Assembly (NCBI GenBank): GCA_000648925.1
Contig: JFHF01000027.1
Span: forward strand, 42,754-106,753
DNA: 64,000 nucleotides
DNA from: Caballeronia jiangsuensis
Lineage (GTDB): Bacteria > Pseudomonadota > Gammaproteobacteria > Burkholderiales > Burkholderiaceae
Direction of reading: 5' to 3'
The notes below the pieces were generated by a model, which saw nothing but the letters and a program-made list of their open reading frames with translations, was not told the origin of the DNA and did not search any database. Shown here one piece after another: positions 18,348-27,446 of this stretch. Numbering within the stretch: position 1 is the stretch's first letter; the number at the start of each line of letters is the position of its first letter. A program made the position numbers and the translations under genes.

Positions 18348-19282
18348 TTGTATTTCACCCGAGGATCGATCAATCCATAGACAAGATCGGTCAGCAAATT
18401 GACGACGACCACACAGGCCGCGAAGACGACCATCAAACCCTGAAGCAGCGTGTAATCACGCGTATTCAGGGCGCTCAGAATGAGCTTGCCGAGTCCGGGC
18501 CGGTTGAAGATGATTTCAGTCAGCACCGAGTTGCCGATGAGCGTGCCGAAGTACAGACCGACCACGGTTACGATGGGGATCAGTGCGTTGTGCAAGCCGT
18601 GCCGCAGGACGAGACGCGCGGTGCCCACACCCTTCGCACGCGCGGTGCGGATAAAGTCTTCACTCATCACGTTCAGCATCGAGGAGCGCGTGACGCGCAT
18701 GACATAGGCCGCCATGATCAGGCCCAGATTGAACGCGGGTAACGCGAGGTTACGCAACTGCACGCCGACACCCTGATCCATGCTCGTGATGACCGGCAGC
18801 CAGCGCAGATGAACGGCGAAGACGAGCAGAAGCAGGATCGCGGAAACGAACGACGGAAACGAAAGGCCGACGAGCGAGAGCAGGCGGCCCAGATAGTCCG
18901 GCCACGCATTGCGGCGCAGCGCCGCCCATATGCCGAGAGGAAGCCCGATCACGAGCCCGATGGCAATCGATGCAAGCGATAGCTGGAGCGTCCATGGCAA
19001 GACGAGCGCGACCTCGTGCAAGACGGTTCTGCCGCTCGCCATCGACGCGCCGAAGTTCCCGGACATCATGTCGCCCATGAAGTGCAGGTATTGCAAGTAC
19101 ATGGGCAAATCGAGGCCCATCTGCTTGCGCAGCGCGTTGAGCGCCTGCGCGCTCGCCTGATCACCGAGCATCGCCGCGGCGGGATCGCCCGGCACGAGCC
19201 GGACCAGTACGAATACCGCGGTCAGCATCGCCAGCAGCGTAGGGACCGCCAACAGAAGGCGCTTGATCGCATAGCGGATCAT
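18344..19282 (-). CDS. ABC transporter permease (DppB/OppB-like)
   Basis: About 312 residues starting MIRYAIKRLLLAVPTLLAML, the usual DppB N-terminal helix with VPGDPA following. The EAA region reads RTARAKGVGTARLVLRHGLHNAL, and the C-terminal end NLLTDLVYGLIDPRVKY is diagnostic for the family. An open frame extends to 19354 but the ATG at 19282 gives the family N-terminus. The gene is 87 bases downstream of the FAD oxidase large subunit and 4-base-coupled to the next permease gene. Confidence 0.92.
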   Translation of the reverse strand: MIRYAIKRLLLAVPTLLAMLTAVFVLVRLVPGDPAAAMLGDQASAQALNALRKQMGLDLPMYLQYLHFMGDMMSGNFGASMASGRTVLHEVALVLPWTLQLSLASIAIGLVIGLPLGIWAALRRNAWPDYLGRLLSLVGLSFPSFVSAILLLLVFAVHLRWLPVITSMDQGVGVQLRNLALPAFNLGLIMAAYVMRVTRSSMLNVMSEDFIRTARAKGVGTARLVLRHGLHNALIPIVTVVGLYFGTLIGNSVLTEIIFNRPGLGKLILSALNTRDYTLLQGLMVVFAACVVVVNLLTDLVYGLIDPRVKYK

Positions 19283-19369
19283 GAGTAATGCTCCTTGGAT
19301 TGCGCCGTTTTCAACGACGCGGAGATAGAGGCGCCGTTGCCAAAGCGCGTGCATTGCCGGGGTGCGTCT

Positions 19370-20767
19370 TCATGTTTCGCTCTCCGTTTCGAGCGTGGCC
19401 AACTCGCCGAGGGTCAGGGGCTTTAGCGGTGGTCTGATCCGGTAAAAACCGACTTCAGTCACCGGACGCCGCTGCTCCGCCGCGATGATGTGCGCGATCG
19501 TGTAGCCGCATTGCCTGCCCTGACACGGCCCCATCCCCGCACGAGTGAACGCCTTGAGTTGGTTCGGTCCCGGCTGGCCGAGCGCGGCGGCTTTGCGAAT
19601 GTCGCCCGCGGTGAGTTCTTCGCAACGACAGACGATGGTCTCGTTATCCGGCTCGAGGATGCCGGGACGCGGCGGATACAGCGCATCGAGCATCGGCCGC
19701 AACTTGAGCAAGCTGCGCAACTGCTTTCTGAGCGCCGATGCCTGCGACTGCGCGACCTCGTCGGACAGCCGGTCCGCACGATGCGCGACGCCGATCGCGG
19801 CCAGTTCACCGCGCACGGCCGCTGCCTTCGCGCCACCGATACCTGCGCCATCGCCCACGACGAAGATGCCCTGCTGGCTTGTCTCGCCCCATTCGTCGAC
19901 GTCGGGAACGAGGCACGATTGCTGTTCGCTCCAGGTGTGGCGGCAATCTAGCGCCCGCGTCATGTGGATGGAAGGCACGATGCCTTCGTGCGAAAGAAGC
20001 ACTTCGGCGGGCTCGCAGCGCGTTGTGCCGTCGCGCAGTGTGTACTCGACTTCCTGCAACCGTCCGTCGCCCAGTGCGCGCACGTTCACCACGCCTCGGA
20101 TATGCATGACGCCAGCTTTCTTGATTTCGCTCGTCCATTGCAGGCCTTTGCGAATGTCCTTCCAGCCCGCCAGCATCGCGCCAGCCCACGGCAACGCGCG
20201 GCGGAACGTGTCCGTAGGAGCGGTATCCAGCCAGCCCGCGATCTTTCCGCCCGCTCGGATCAACTGCGCCATGTACAGCAGCGGCAAAGGACCGGTTCCC
20301 GAAATCCACACAGGCTGAGACGGCACCTGACGCGATGTCTTGAGCAGAATCTGTCCCGCACCGACGGTCAGGACGCCGGGCAGCGTCCAGCCGGGAAAAG
20401 GTGCGGGACGTTCCTGCGCGCCCAGCGCGAGGACCACACGCTTCGCGCGTACCGCTTCGGCACGCCCGCCGTGCGTCAGGAATACGCGCCAGCCCGGCTC
20501 GATCTGCCAGACCTGCGTCAGCGGTTCATAGACGGCCCCGCTACGACGAAACGATTCGGCCAGACTCGCGCCCGCAAGATACTCTTCGCCCAACATCCGG
20601 CCGATGCGCGTTGGCGCGACAGCTTCCACCGCACGATAGATCTGACCACCGGGAGCGGGCTGCTCATCGACCACCAGAACGGATAGACCGCTGCTTCGCA
20701 AGCGAACCGCTGCGCTCATGCCCGCCGGTCCGGCCCCTACGACCACTACATCGAATTCGCGCATCAT
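19370..20767 (-). CDS. FAD/NAD-binding amine oxidase subunit A with [2Fe-2S] domain (OoxA/NoxA/HcnB-like)
   Basis: About 465 residues. An FAD-binding Rossmann motif opens the protein (VVVVGAGPAGMSAAVRLR), followed by a second nucleotide-binding domain (VWISGTGPLPLLYMAQ) and the FAD motif FVVGDGAGIGGAKAA. The C-terminal part has a BFD-like four-cysteine [2Fe-2S] motif, CRCEELTAGDIRKAAALG then GPCQGRQCG. This is the architecture of the alpha subunit of octopine and nopaline oxidases, hydrogen cyanide synthase HcnB and related heterotrimeric amine oxidases. It is coupled by overlap (ATGA) to the small ferredoxin-like subunit gene and followed by the transporter genes. It likely oxidises the secondary amine of an opine-like compound in the cytoplasm. 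Confidence 0.88.
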   Translation of the reverse strand: MMREFDVVVVGAGPAGMSAAVRLRSSGLSVLVVDEQPAPGGQIYRAVEAVAPTRIGRMLGEEYLAGASLAESFRRSGAVYEPLTQVWQIEPGWRVFLTHGGRAEAVRAKRVVLALGAQERPAPFPGWTLPGVLTVGAGQILLKTSRQVPSQPVWISGTGPLPLLYMAQLIRAGGKIAGWLDTAPTDTFRRALPWAGAMLAGWKDIRKGLQWTSEIKKAGVMHIRGVVNVRALGDGRLQEVEYTLRDGTTRCEPAEVLLSHEGIVPSIHMTRALDCRHTWSEQQSCLVPDVDEWGETSQQGIFVVGDGAGIGGAKAAAVRGELAAIGVAHRADRLSDEVAQSQASALRKQLRSLLKLRPMLDALYPPRPGILEPDNETIVCRCEELTAGDIRKAAALGQPGPNQLKAFTRAGMGPCQGRQCGYTIAHIIAAEQRRPVTEVGFYRIRPPLKPLTLGELATLETESET

Positions 20768-21072
20768 TGCGTCACCTTCTTTCGGCCAAGTTGTCGCTCG
20801 ACGCGCATGCCTTCTTCCACGGTCATCAGACAGGTCTGCGTCGACGCGACGCCATCCACGACGGCCAGGCACTCGAAGCAAACGCCCATCATGCAGAAAG
20901 GAGCGCGCGGCGAACCGTGCACGGGCGTCGTTCGGCTCGCGGCGTTGCTTTCGCGCAGGAGGACGGCTGCAATTGTTTCCCCGCGTTCAGCCGTGACGGC
21001 ATGACCGTCGACATACAGCGTCAACGTCGGCGCGACGAGGTCAGGCAACTTTTTGAACATCGAAACGGCCAT
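20764..21072 (-). CDS. [2Fe-2S] ferredoxin-like small subunit of amine oxidase (HcnA/OoxX-like)
   Basis: About 102 residues. The cysteine set FCMMGVCFECLAVVDG and TCLM follows the plant-type ferredoxin spacing CxxxxCxxC...C of the small subunit in HcnABC and opine oxidases. The preceding GRRGET-type segment is AVTAERGETIAAVLLRE. The start is uncertain between 21072 and 21060; both lie inside the end of the upstream oxidase gene, so translation is coupled. It shuttles electrons between the two flavoprotein subunits encoded on either side. Confidence 0.85.
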   Translation of the reverse strand: MAVSMFKKLPDLVAPTLTLYVDGHAVTAERGETIAAVLLRESNAASRTTPVHGSPRAPFCMMGVCFECLAVVDGVASTQTCLMTVEEGMRVERQLGRKKVTQ

Positions 21073-22168
21073 GATGGAAATGATCGAAAGTGTTTGCGCG
21101 CGTGCCGTGGGCCAGCGCGCGTGCGTAAGCGCCCGCGTGAAAGGAAGCCAGCGTGACGCCGGAATGGCAGATGGCGATATCGGCGCCGGGACAGGCTTGC
21201 GAACTCGCATAGATCGGCGCGCCGTCCGGCGTCATGATCCGCAGACAGGCCCATTGCCGCACCAGACGCGCCTTCGCCAGATCCGGAAGGATTTGCACGG
21301 CCTTGCGCGCAAGGCGGACGGCCGCATCGGATGTGGTGTGGAGGTCGAATCCGACTTCTTCCTGAGTGACGCCGATCATCACCGTCCCTTCGCCCGTCTG
21401 ACGAAGACCGCTCGCGGGCAGTGGAAGCAGTGGCGCGAGTCTTTCGGTCACGAGCAACTGACCACGCTGGGGCCGGATAGGCACGTCCAGGCCGACCATC
21501 GGACCCAATGCGGCCGAGCCCAGACCGGCCGAGACAAGCACTCTTTCCGCTCGCGCGGCCCGCGCTCCGGCGATGACCTCGAACCCGCCGCCCGCGAGCA
21601 GCTTGATCGACGTCACTTTCTGCCCGCTTCGCAGCGTGCCACCGCGCCGAAGGAAAGCCGCTTGCATGGCGGCGAGAAGACGCAACGGATTGACGTGTCC
21701 ATCGAGCGATCCAAGGCTCGCGCCGAACACGTCCTTGCCGAGACGCGCATTGGGAAGAAGACGCTCGAGTTCGTTCCTGCCGATCATGCGTGTCGACACG
21801 GGAAACTCAGGGAGCTGAGCGTGCCACGCGCCGATTCGGGCAGCGCGGTCGGAGAACTCCTTTTCGCTCAGGCAAAAATAAAGTCCGCCCTTCTGTTCGT
21901 AGGCGACCGGCATGCCGCTTTCCGCCTCCAGTTGCGCAGCGAATTGCGGCCAGTCGTTCGCCGCTTCCAGTGACAGACGCTGATATTGCGGCTGGCCCTG
22001 ACCTTTGCCATGCGCCCACACCAAGCCGAAATTGGCCTTCGCCGCGCGGAAGTCGGTGTCTTCACCGTCCAGCATCAACACGCGCCGGCCTTCCCGAATC
22101 AGCCCATATCCAACGGCGGCACCGACCATGCCGGCCCCTACTACGATGACATCAAACTCTTGAGACAT
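21041..22168 (-). CDS. FAD-dependent amine oxidase subunit B (OoxB/NoxB/HcnC-like, DAO family)
   Basis: About 375 residues. It begins with FDVIVVGAGMVGAAVGYGLI, the FAD motif, then NFGLVWAHGKGQGQPQY as in opine oxidase beta subunits, and ends with the DAO-family segment GVTLASFHAGAYARALAHG. This subunit carries the substrate-oxidising flavin. The ATG at 22168 is preferred because AAGGA lies about 7 bases upstream; the ATG at 22177 has the same site too close. It is the second gene of the operon, 106 bases after the binding-protein gene. Confidence 0.88.
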   Translation of the reverse strand: MSQEFDVIVVGAGMVGAAVGYGLIREGRRVLMLDGEDTDFRAAKANFGLVWAHGKGQGQPQYQRLSLEAANDWPQFAAQLEAESGMPVAYEQKGGLYFCLSEKEFSDRAARIGAWHAQLPEFPVSTRMIGRNELERLLPNARLGKDVFGASLGSLDGHVNPLRLLAAMQAAFLRRGGTLRSGQKVTSIKLLAGGGFEVIAGARAARAERVLVSAGLGSAALGPMVGLDVPIRPQRGQLLVTERLAPLLPLPASGLRQTGEGTVMIGVTQEEVGFDLHTTSDAAVRLARKAVQILPDLAKARLVRQWACLRIMTPDGAPIYASSQACPGADIAICHSGVTLASFHAGAYARALAHGTRANTFDHFHHGRFDVQKVA

Positions 22169-22274
22169 AACAGACATCCTTGCGAAAACACGTGAACGCA
22201 TCGCGTTCCCTGGCTGCAGGCCGGGCCCCCGATCGAGTGCGCACCTGCGGCGGCTGGCATCAAAACCGGGACGG

Positions 22275-23858
22275 TCAGGGCTTATTCCTCGAAAGCGTCG
22301 TGAGCTCGGTCACGGGAGGCTGCAGACTCAAAGCTCCTTTGAGCTGATAACCGAGATTGACGCTGTTGCTCTGCACCCAGACTTGTTTTAGGCCGAACAG
22401 CGGCACTGCGCAGACGTCGTTATGAATTTTCTGTTGCGCCTGTTTCCAGAGATCGAGCTGTCGTTGAGCATCGGGCTCGACGGCCGCTGCGCGGATTTCG
22501 CGGTCGGCGGCCGAGCAATGCCCAAAATTGGACATGGCGCCCGGCGCGCCGATGGACGCCGCCGAATCATAGAACTCTCTTAGCCAGTTTCCGGCAGTCG
22601 GGAAGCGAGCCGCACCGTAGAATACGAGCGCGCTCTCGTCCTTGCGGCTTTTCGCCTGATACGTGGCGTGATCCACCACTTCCATGTCAAGCTTGATGCC
22701 CGCACGGGCGAGCTGCGCCTGAATGATCTCCATGATCGGCTGCTGCGCGGAAACGTTCGACACGACCGAGTGAAGCGTTAGGCCGTTCGGAAATCCTGCC
22801 TCGGCAAGAAGCTGCTTCGCGCGAGCGGGATCGTACGTATAGCCACCGCTGCTGCAATCAGCCCCGAGATAGCCGTTCGGGACGGCGGAACAACCCTTGT
22901 CCGCGACGTCTTTACCGGCATAACGAACGATTTCATCGACGTCGATGGCTGCGGCGATCGCCTGACGAACCTTCAGGTTATCGAGAGGTTTGATATTGCG
23001 ATTGATGAAGATGGTTCGAAATTCAGCGGGATCCATGATGTCCACGTTCATGCCGCGGCTTCTCGCCCTTTCAACCCAGCGTTGCTCCCGCTTCGCGCCC
23101 ATCAGATCAATTTCGTTCGTCGTGACAGCCAGTTCGCGCGCGCTGTCTGAAAGGATCATGCGATACATGATTCCCGAGAGCTTCGGCGCGCCCCGGAAAT
23201 AGGCATCGTTGGCAACGAGCTTCACGTACTGCTGCGTCACAAGTGAACTAAATGCGAACGGGCCGGTGCCGATCGGCGCCTGACCGAACTTCTTGCCCAG
23301 CTTCTCGGCGGCGGCCTTGCTGATGACGCTCCCGCCGTGGTAGTTCGCAACCAGTCCGAGAAACGCCGCGGACGGATGCTTGAGCGTGAAGCGCACCGTG
23401 TAGTCGTCGAGCGCCTCGACCTTGTCGATGACCGCGAAGTCTCCGGCGAAGCTGGAGCGTTTGGGATCGGCCGCGCGGCGCACTGAATAGACGACGTCGT
23501 CGGCTTTCATTTCGCCGTAGTTGCCGTGGAACTGCACGCCTTTGCGCAACTGGAAAGTCCAGACCGTCTTGTCGGCAGACGCTTGCCATGTGGTGGCCAG
23601 ATCTGGCTCGACGAGTTTCGGATCGGCGCTGCCGGGTGCAAACCTGACCAGTCCATTGAAGATTTCCGACACGACACCGAGATCGCCGAAATTTGTCGCC
23701 CGGTCGGGATCCAGTGTCGCTACATCAGCGGAGCTAGCACTGATGATCATCAGCGGTCGCACGTCGACCGGCGAAGCTGCCGAACGAGCAGCAACGCTCA
23801 GCGTCCCCAAAAGTAACGCAAGCGCAATCGCTTTGGCGGCAAGGATCGTTTGCTTCAT
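22275..23858 (-). CDS. periplasmic solute-binding protein of the peptide/opine ABC importer (SBP_bac_5)
   Basis: 527 residues. A signal peptide is evident (MKQTILAAKAIALALLLGTL, then SVAARSAAS with likely cleavage). The body follows the DppA/OppA family: DVATLDPDRATNFGDLGVVS, RKGVQFHGNYGEMKADDVVY, and YDPARAKQLLAEAGFPNGL. It captures the substrate and delivers it to the DppBC-like permease. It is the first gene of the minus-strand operon and faces a LysR gene on the other strand across a 228-base gap that should hold the control region. Confidence 0.92.
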   Translation of the reverse strand: MKQTILAAKAIALALLLGTLSVAARSAASPVDVRPLMIISASSADVATLDPDRATNFGDLGVVSEIFNGLVRFAPGSADPKLVEPDLATTWQASADKTVWTFQLRKGVQFHGNYGEMKADDVVYSVRRAADPKRSSFAGDFAVIDKVEALDDYTVRFTLKHPSAAFLGLVANYHGGSVISKAAAEKLGKKFGQAPIGTGPFAFSSLVTQQYVKLVANDAYFRGAPKLSGIMYRMILSDSARELAVTTNEIDLMGAKREQRWVERARSRGMNVDIMDPAEFRTIFINRNIKPLDNLKVRQAIAAAIDVDEIVRYAGKDVADKGCSAVPNGYLGADCSSGGYTYDPARAKQLLAEAGFPNGLTLHSVVSNVSAQQPIMEIIQAQLARAGIKLDMEVVDHATYQAKSRKDESALVFYGAARFPTAGNWLREFYDSAASIGAPGAMSNFGHCSAADREIRAAAVEPDAQRQLDLWKQAQQKIHNDVCAVPLFGLKQVWVQSNSVNLGYQLKGALSLQPPVTELTTLSRNKP

Positions 23859-24048
23859 CGGATGTGGGGCTAATAAAAGAATGGGGCTGTGCTCGGCTTC
23901 AATGAATCCGCCGTCTAACCCCTATGCTAGCGACGAATGATCCACCCGATAACCGGTAAACACCCTAGTCAATGCTATTTTGCGATGAGACCTAAACGAC
24001 GCCGTAACCTATTGTTTTATCGACGTATTCATCACATCGCAACGCGCG

Positions 24049-24054
24049 TATAAT
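24049..24054 (+). promoter_or_regulatory. TATAAT -10 candidate in the LysR/binding-protein divergent region
   Basis: TATAAT stands 33 bases before the LysR ATG, in the 228-base region between the divergent LysR and binding-protein genes. No strong -35 box is visible at 17 bases. A LysR-type T-N11-A operator should lie here but I cannot single one out. Confidence 0.3.
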
Positions 24055-24086
24055 AGCCTTTTACGATCCATCTATGTCTTTATGCT

Positions 24087-25013
24087 ATGGATAAGAGAAT
24101 AACGTTGCGGCACCTGGAAGCCTTTCGGGCGATCATGGTGCGAAAATCCGTTACGGGGGCTGCTGAGATGCTGGAGATCACGCAGCCGGTCGTGACTCGA
24201 CTCATAGCGGATCTCGAAGAGAGAATCGGCCTTACGCTTTTCGCCCGTGACAAAGGTCGATTGGTGCCGACGGCGGAAGCGGCGCTACTGTTCGAGGATG
24301 TGCACCAGTCCTTGGTTGGAATTGAACGCATCGCGAACGCTGCCGCTAATATCAAAACGCTGAAACTCGGACATATTGAAATCGCTACTGCTCCGAACAT
24401 GGCGCACTCTTTCCTTCCGCGAGCGATAGCAAGCTTCACGCGAGAGCACCCGGACGCCCTAGTTACAATGCATGTGCATAGCTCGGCGACAGTCCTCAAT
24501 ATGGTTGCGGGCGATCGATGCGACCTCGGCTTCGCCATGGTCCCGTTGAAGGCGACGAGACACGGAAACACTGAGATTCTTGTCTCAGCGCGAATGGTCG
24601 GCGTCGTTCCGGCGACTCATCATCTAGCCGGCCGACATGTCCTCCATCCAGAAGACTTTGAAGGGGAAGCATTCATCTCCTTCTCTCCCCTGATGGAAGC
24701 GCGGACCAGGATCGATTCCATCATGCTGTCTCATGGGGTGAGTCGACGCATCAACGTGGAGACGCAAGTTTCGTCCGTGATTATTAAACTGGTCGAAGCA
24801 GGAGCGGGACTCTCCATCATCGATCCGCTGACGGCCGCGGGTTACACTGGAGGACAGCTAAGGTTCATTCCATTCGAACCAGACGTCATAAGCGATTATT
24901 CGATCGTCATTTCACAGCGCAACGCATCAACCCTTATCCTGAAACCGTTCATCGATCACGCGCGCCGGGAGATCCGCGCGATGTTGTCACCGCAACTGAT
25001 AGTCGAAAGTTGA
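24087..25013 (+). CDS. LysR-type regulator (NocR/OccR-like) of the opine-like cluster
   Basis: 308 residues. The N-terminal winged helix-turn-helix is LRHLEAFRAIMVRKSVTGAA followed by EITQPVVTRLIADLEERIG; a C-terminal substrate-binding fold follows. The helix pattern and the lack of an extended C-terminus resemble NocR and OccR, which activate opine uptake and oxidation genes on Agrobacterium Ti plasmids in response to the opine. It is divergent from the binding-protein gene, the classic position for a LysR activator of that operon. The inducer is probably the imported compound. Confidence 0.88.
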   Translation: MDKRITLRHLEAFRAIMVRKSVTGAAEMLEITQPVVTRLIADLEERIGLTLFARDKGRLVPTAEAALLFEDVHQSLVGIERIANAAANIKTLKLGHIEIATAPNMAHSFLPRAIASFTREHPDALVTMHVHSSATVLNMVAGDRCDLGFAMVPLKATRHGNTEILVSARMVGVVPATHHLAGRHVLHPEDFEGEAFISFSPLMEARTRIDSIMLSHGVSRRINVETQVSSVIIKLVEAGAGLSIIDPLTAAGYTGGQLRFIPFEPDVISDYSIVISQRNASTLILKPFIDHARREIRAMLSPQLIVES

Positions 25014-25075
25014 ATCTCTAGGAGGCGACCCGAAAACGGCTTATGCTGGAACCGTCTCCTTGCAAGCACTCGGCA

Positions 25076-26029
25076 TCAGTCACTCCGTTGACCGGACGCT
25101 TTGCCTGCGCCGTGGCTTGCTAGCGAGCTGGCGTGGCCGATTAGATTGTCTTTTAGGAAAGCAAGCAAGGAGGCAGCCGTACGGTTGCCACCGTCCGTCT
25201 CGGGCATGATGGCAGCTACCTCGACGCCCTCAATCGACTCGACAGCGATAGTTGTGAGGTGATCGTCGTACATTCCAATTTGCGATGCTGCGCTAATGCG
25301 CGAGACGACAGCGACGCCGAGTCCCGCACGCACGAGCTCGATAGCGGCCCATGCATCGCGCACTTCATACTCGAAGATCGGGTGAAGACCCGCGGCAGTA
25401 AACCAGCGCTCGAGAATAGGACGGATGACGCCGCCTGGTTTCATCGCGATCAGTGGTAGCGAGGCAAGGTCATCCGGTGTGACCGCAGCCCGATCAGCAA
25501 GCGGATGAATGCGAGGCAGGACGCAAACCAACTCACTCGTGAAAAGCGGCTCGACGATGATTCGACTGACATTCACCGGAAGCGAGACAATCCCGATGTC
25601 GGCGAGACCGTTGGCGACATTGCGAACCACGGCGGGACGATGAGCAGCATCCAAATCCATACGGAGACCCGGATGAGTGGCTGCGAACCGCCCAATGGCC
25701 CCGACAATCAAGGTGTTGGAAAACGCCGATGTCAGCAGGACTCGCAAAATAGCGCGGTGATGTCCTGCAATTTCCACGGCGGCCGCTTCGATTCCAGAGA
25801 GCCCATCGTAAAGACGGTCTACCTCAGCGAGCAGCTGATACGCCTCTGCGGTCGGGGTGAGCTTTCCTTTCGCCCGATTGAAGAGCGCAAAGCCAACCGC
25901 AGTCTCAAGTGTCGAAATCTGATAGCTGACGGCTGGCTGGCCGATGGAAAGAATCTCTGCGGCGGCTGTCATCGAGCCAGCACGCATCACTGCTCGAAAC
26001 GCCTCGATCTGCCTAAGTTTGAGACCCAT
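25076..26029 (-). CDS. LysR-type regulator (second)
   Basis: About 317 residues starting MGLKLRQIEAFRAVMRAGSM, with helix-turn-helix IGQPAVSYQISTLETAVGFA. The ATG at 26029 has GAAGG about 11 bases upstream; in-frame ATGs at 26062 and 26152 are less well supported. It lies downstream of the dioxygenase gene on the same strand, separated by a hairpin, and tail-to-tail with the first LysR gene. It may regulate the dioxygenase gene or act elsewhere; the context does not decide. Confidence 0.85.
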   Translation of the reverse strand: MGLKLRQIEAFRAVMRAGSMTAAAEILSIGQPAVSYQISTLETAVGFALFNRAKGKLTPTAEAYQLLAEVDRLYDGLSGIEAAAVEIAGHHRAILRVLLTSAFSNTLIVGAIGRFAATHPGLRMDLDAAHRPAVVRNVANGLADIGIVSLPVNVSRIIVEPLFTSELVCVLPRIHPLADRAAVTPDDLASLPLIAMKPGGVIRPILERWFTAAGLHPIFEYEVRDAWAAIELVRAGLGVAVVSRISAASQIGMYDDHLTTIAVESIEGVEVAAIMPETDGGNRTAASLLAFLKDNLIGHASSLASHGAGKASGQRSD

Positions 26030-26083
26030 GATGGGGCGCGCCTTCGTCGTTGGTACGTTCATTCCTTGAACCGTCAAACGAGA

Positions 26084-26114
26084 ACGGGAAGGTAAATCGG
26101 AATTGCCTTCCCGT
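26084..26114 (-). terminator. hairpin between dioxygenase and LysR genes
   Basis: ACGGGAAGG and CCTTCCCGT form a 9-bp stem with a 13-base loop. On the minus strand it is followed only by a weakly T-rich stretch (TCTCGTTT), so it may be an inefficient terminator after the dioxygenase gene or a leader structure before LysR. Confidence 0.4.
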
Positions 26115-26159
26115 GAGAACGTCGTTCTCAACGACCGCACGCCACTAAACAACCCAAGC

Positions 26160-27023
26160 TTACGCAGCGACCGGACGTTCTCCTTCCACCGTCGTGCGAT
26201 GCATCAGACGCGTCGTCGCCGGATCGAACGAGTCGCGATAGTGCATCAGGCAACGATTGTCCCACATCATCATGTCGCCCGGCTGCCACTGCTGAATCCA
26301 GACGTGACGCTTGTCCGTCGCGCGTTCCCAAAGTTCGGCGAGCAACTCCTTCGCTTCGGCTTGCGGCATTCCCACGATCGCTTGACGGTGCGGTTCGCCG
26401 CCAAGATAGATACAAGGCTTCTTCGAATCGCCGTGCAGGCGAACGATCGGATGGTCAATACCCGACCACGTCGCATAGTCTTCATTATCCGGCTTCGTCT
26501 TATTCAGACGCACTTCACCGCGACCATCGATGACGTTCTGGTGATGAATTTCCAGTCCCTTCAGGCGTTGCTTCAACGCTTCCGGCAGTGCAGCGTACGC
26601 CGAGTACATGTTCGCAAAATACGTATTGCCACCTTCCGGCGGAATCTCGATGGAGCGCAGGATGGCGGCCGAAGGCGGGCGCTCGACAAACCACGTATCG
26701 GTGTGCCAGTTCACTTCACCGTCGCCCAAGTCGCCTGCTGCCGTACCGTCTACCTTCTTCTTGTTGCTGATGACGAGGATTTCGGGAAACTCCGCGTTCT
26801 TGCCCTGTTGCAGTTGGCGCGGATGAATGACCGGCGGCCCGAGACGCTTGCTAAACGCCACCTGCGTCGCATCGTCAATTTTCACGTTACGGAAGCGGAT
26901 GAGCGGGTACTGCTTCCAGACGGAACGGAACTGCTCGATGGTCTCGTCATCGAGGGACTCGAAAGGAAAGTCGGGAATCTCGGCGACGAAGTCTTCCACG
27001 AGCGGCGTGACGGTGAATTTCAT
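26160..27023 (-). CDS. TauD/TfdA-family Fe(II)/2-oxoglutarate dioxygenase
   Basis: 287 residues, full length. The facial triad is visible: H107 and D109 in NWHTDTWF and the distal histidine H261 in WDNRCLMHYRDSF. R276 in MHRTTVEGERP would bind the 2-oxoglutarate carboxylate. Family members hydroxylate taurine, alkyl sulfates, phenoxyacetates or amino-acid derivatives beside a heteroatom, releasing an aldehyde or keto acid. The substrate cannot be read from sequence. It stands alone between a LysR gene and the serine dehydratase gene; no sulfonate transporter is adjacent. Being between two amine/amide catabolic clusters it may act on a related compound. Confidence 0.9.
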   Translation of the reverse strand: MKFTVTPLVEDFVAEIPDFPFESLDDETIEQFRSVWKQYPLIRFRNVKIDDATQVAFSKRLGPPVIHPRQLQQGKNAEFPEILVISNKKKVDGTAAGDLGDGEVNWHTDTWFVERPPSAAILRSIEIPPEGGNTYFANMYSAYAALPEALKQRLKGLEIHHQNVIDGRGEVRLNKTKPDNEDYATWSGIDHPIVRLHGDSKKPCIYLGGEPHRQAIVGMPQAEAKELLAELWERATDKRHVWIQQWQPGDMMMWDNRCLMHYRDSFDPATTRLMHRTTVEGERPVAA

Positions 27024-27446
27024 GTCGGGGTCTCTTCAATGTTTGATATGGACAACACAGGCTTCGTTAGCGCTGCATCGTGAAATTATTGTGTCGCGAC
27101 AAAACGCACTTGCCCAATAGAGCGTCAGGCATGCCCTATCGAAAAATTTGATACCCAGCCCTCCCGCGCTCAACCCGAATAGCTTGATAGGGTGAACTGG
27201 CATTCGACCAACCGGATGGACTCCTGGCTCATCTGTAATGCGCGCATCTAAAGTCGGTTACACCAACGCCAACTTGCCTACCATGATTGGCTGCGGCAAC
27301 CTCCTTGATCACAAGGTAGTCCCGGACGATGTCGACGAGCGCCGCATTTCCGAGCTGCGAGCCGAGACCTGCAAGCTCGAAGACATCTCGAATCAAGGTC
27401 GAACATATCTATGCTCAATCCCGCGGGCGCATTGACAAGAGACGGC
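27024..27446. other. intergenic region without a convincing gene
   Basis: The 423 bases upstream of the dioxygenase gene and downstream of sdaA hold short open frames on both strands (for example around 27238-27435) with equally codon-like composition on each strand. None has a ribosome binding site or a recognisable family. The part next to 27023 presumably carries the dioxygenase promoter. Confidence 0.4.

Noticed and set aside
27238..27435. Possible 65-codon gene
   Set aside because: Both strands look equally codon-like, there is no ribosome binding site and no family; left as intergenic.
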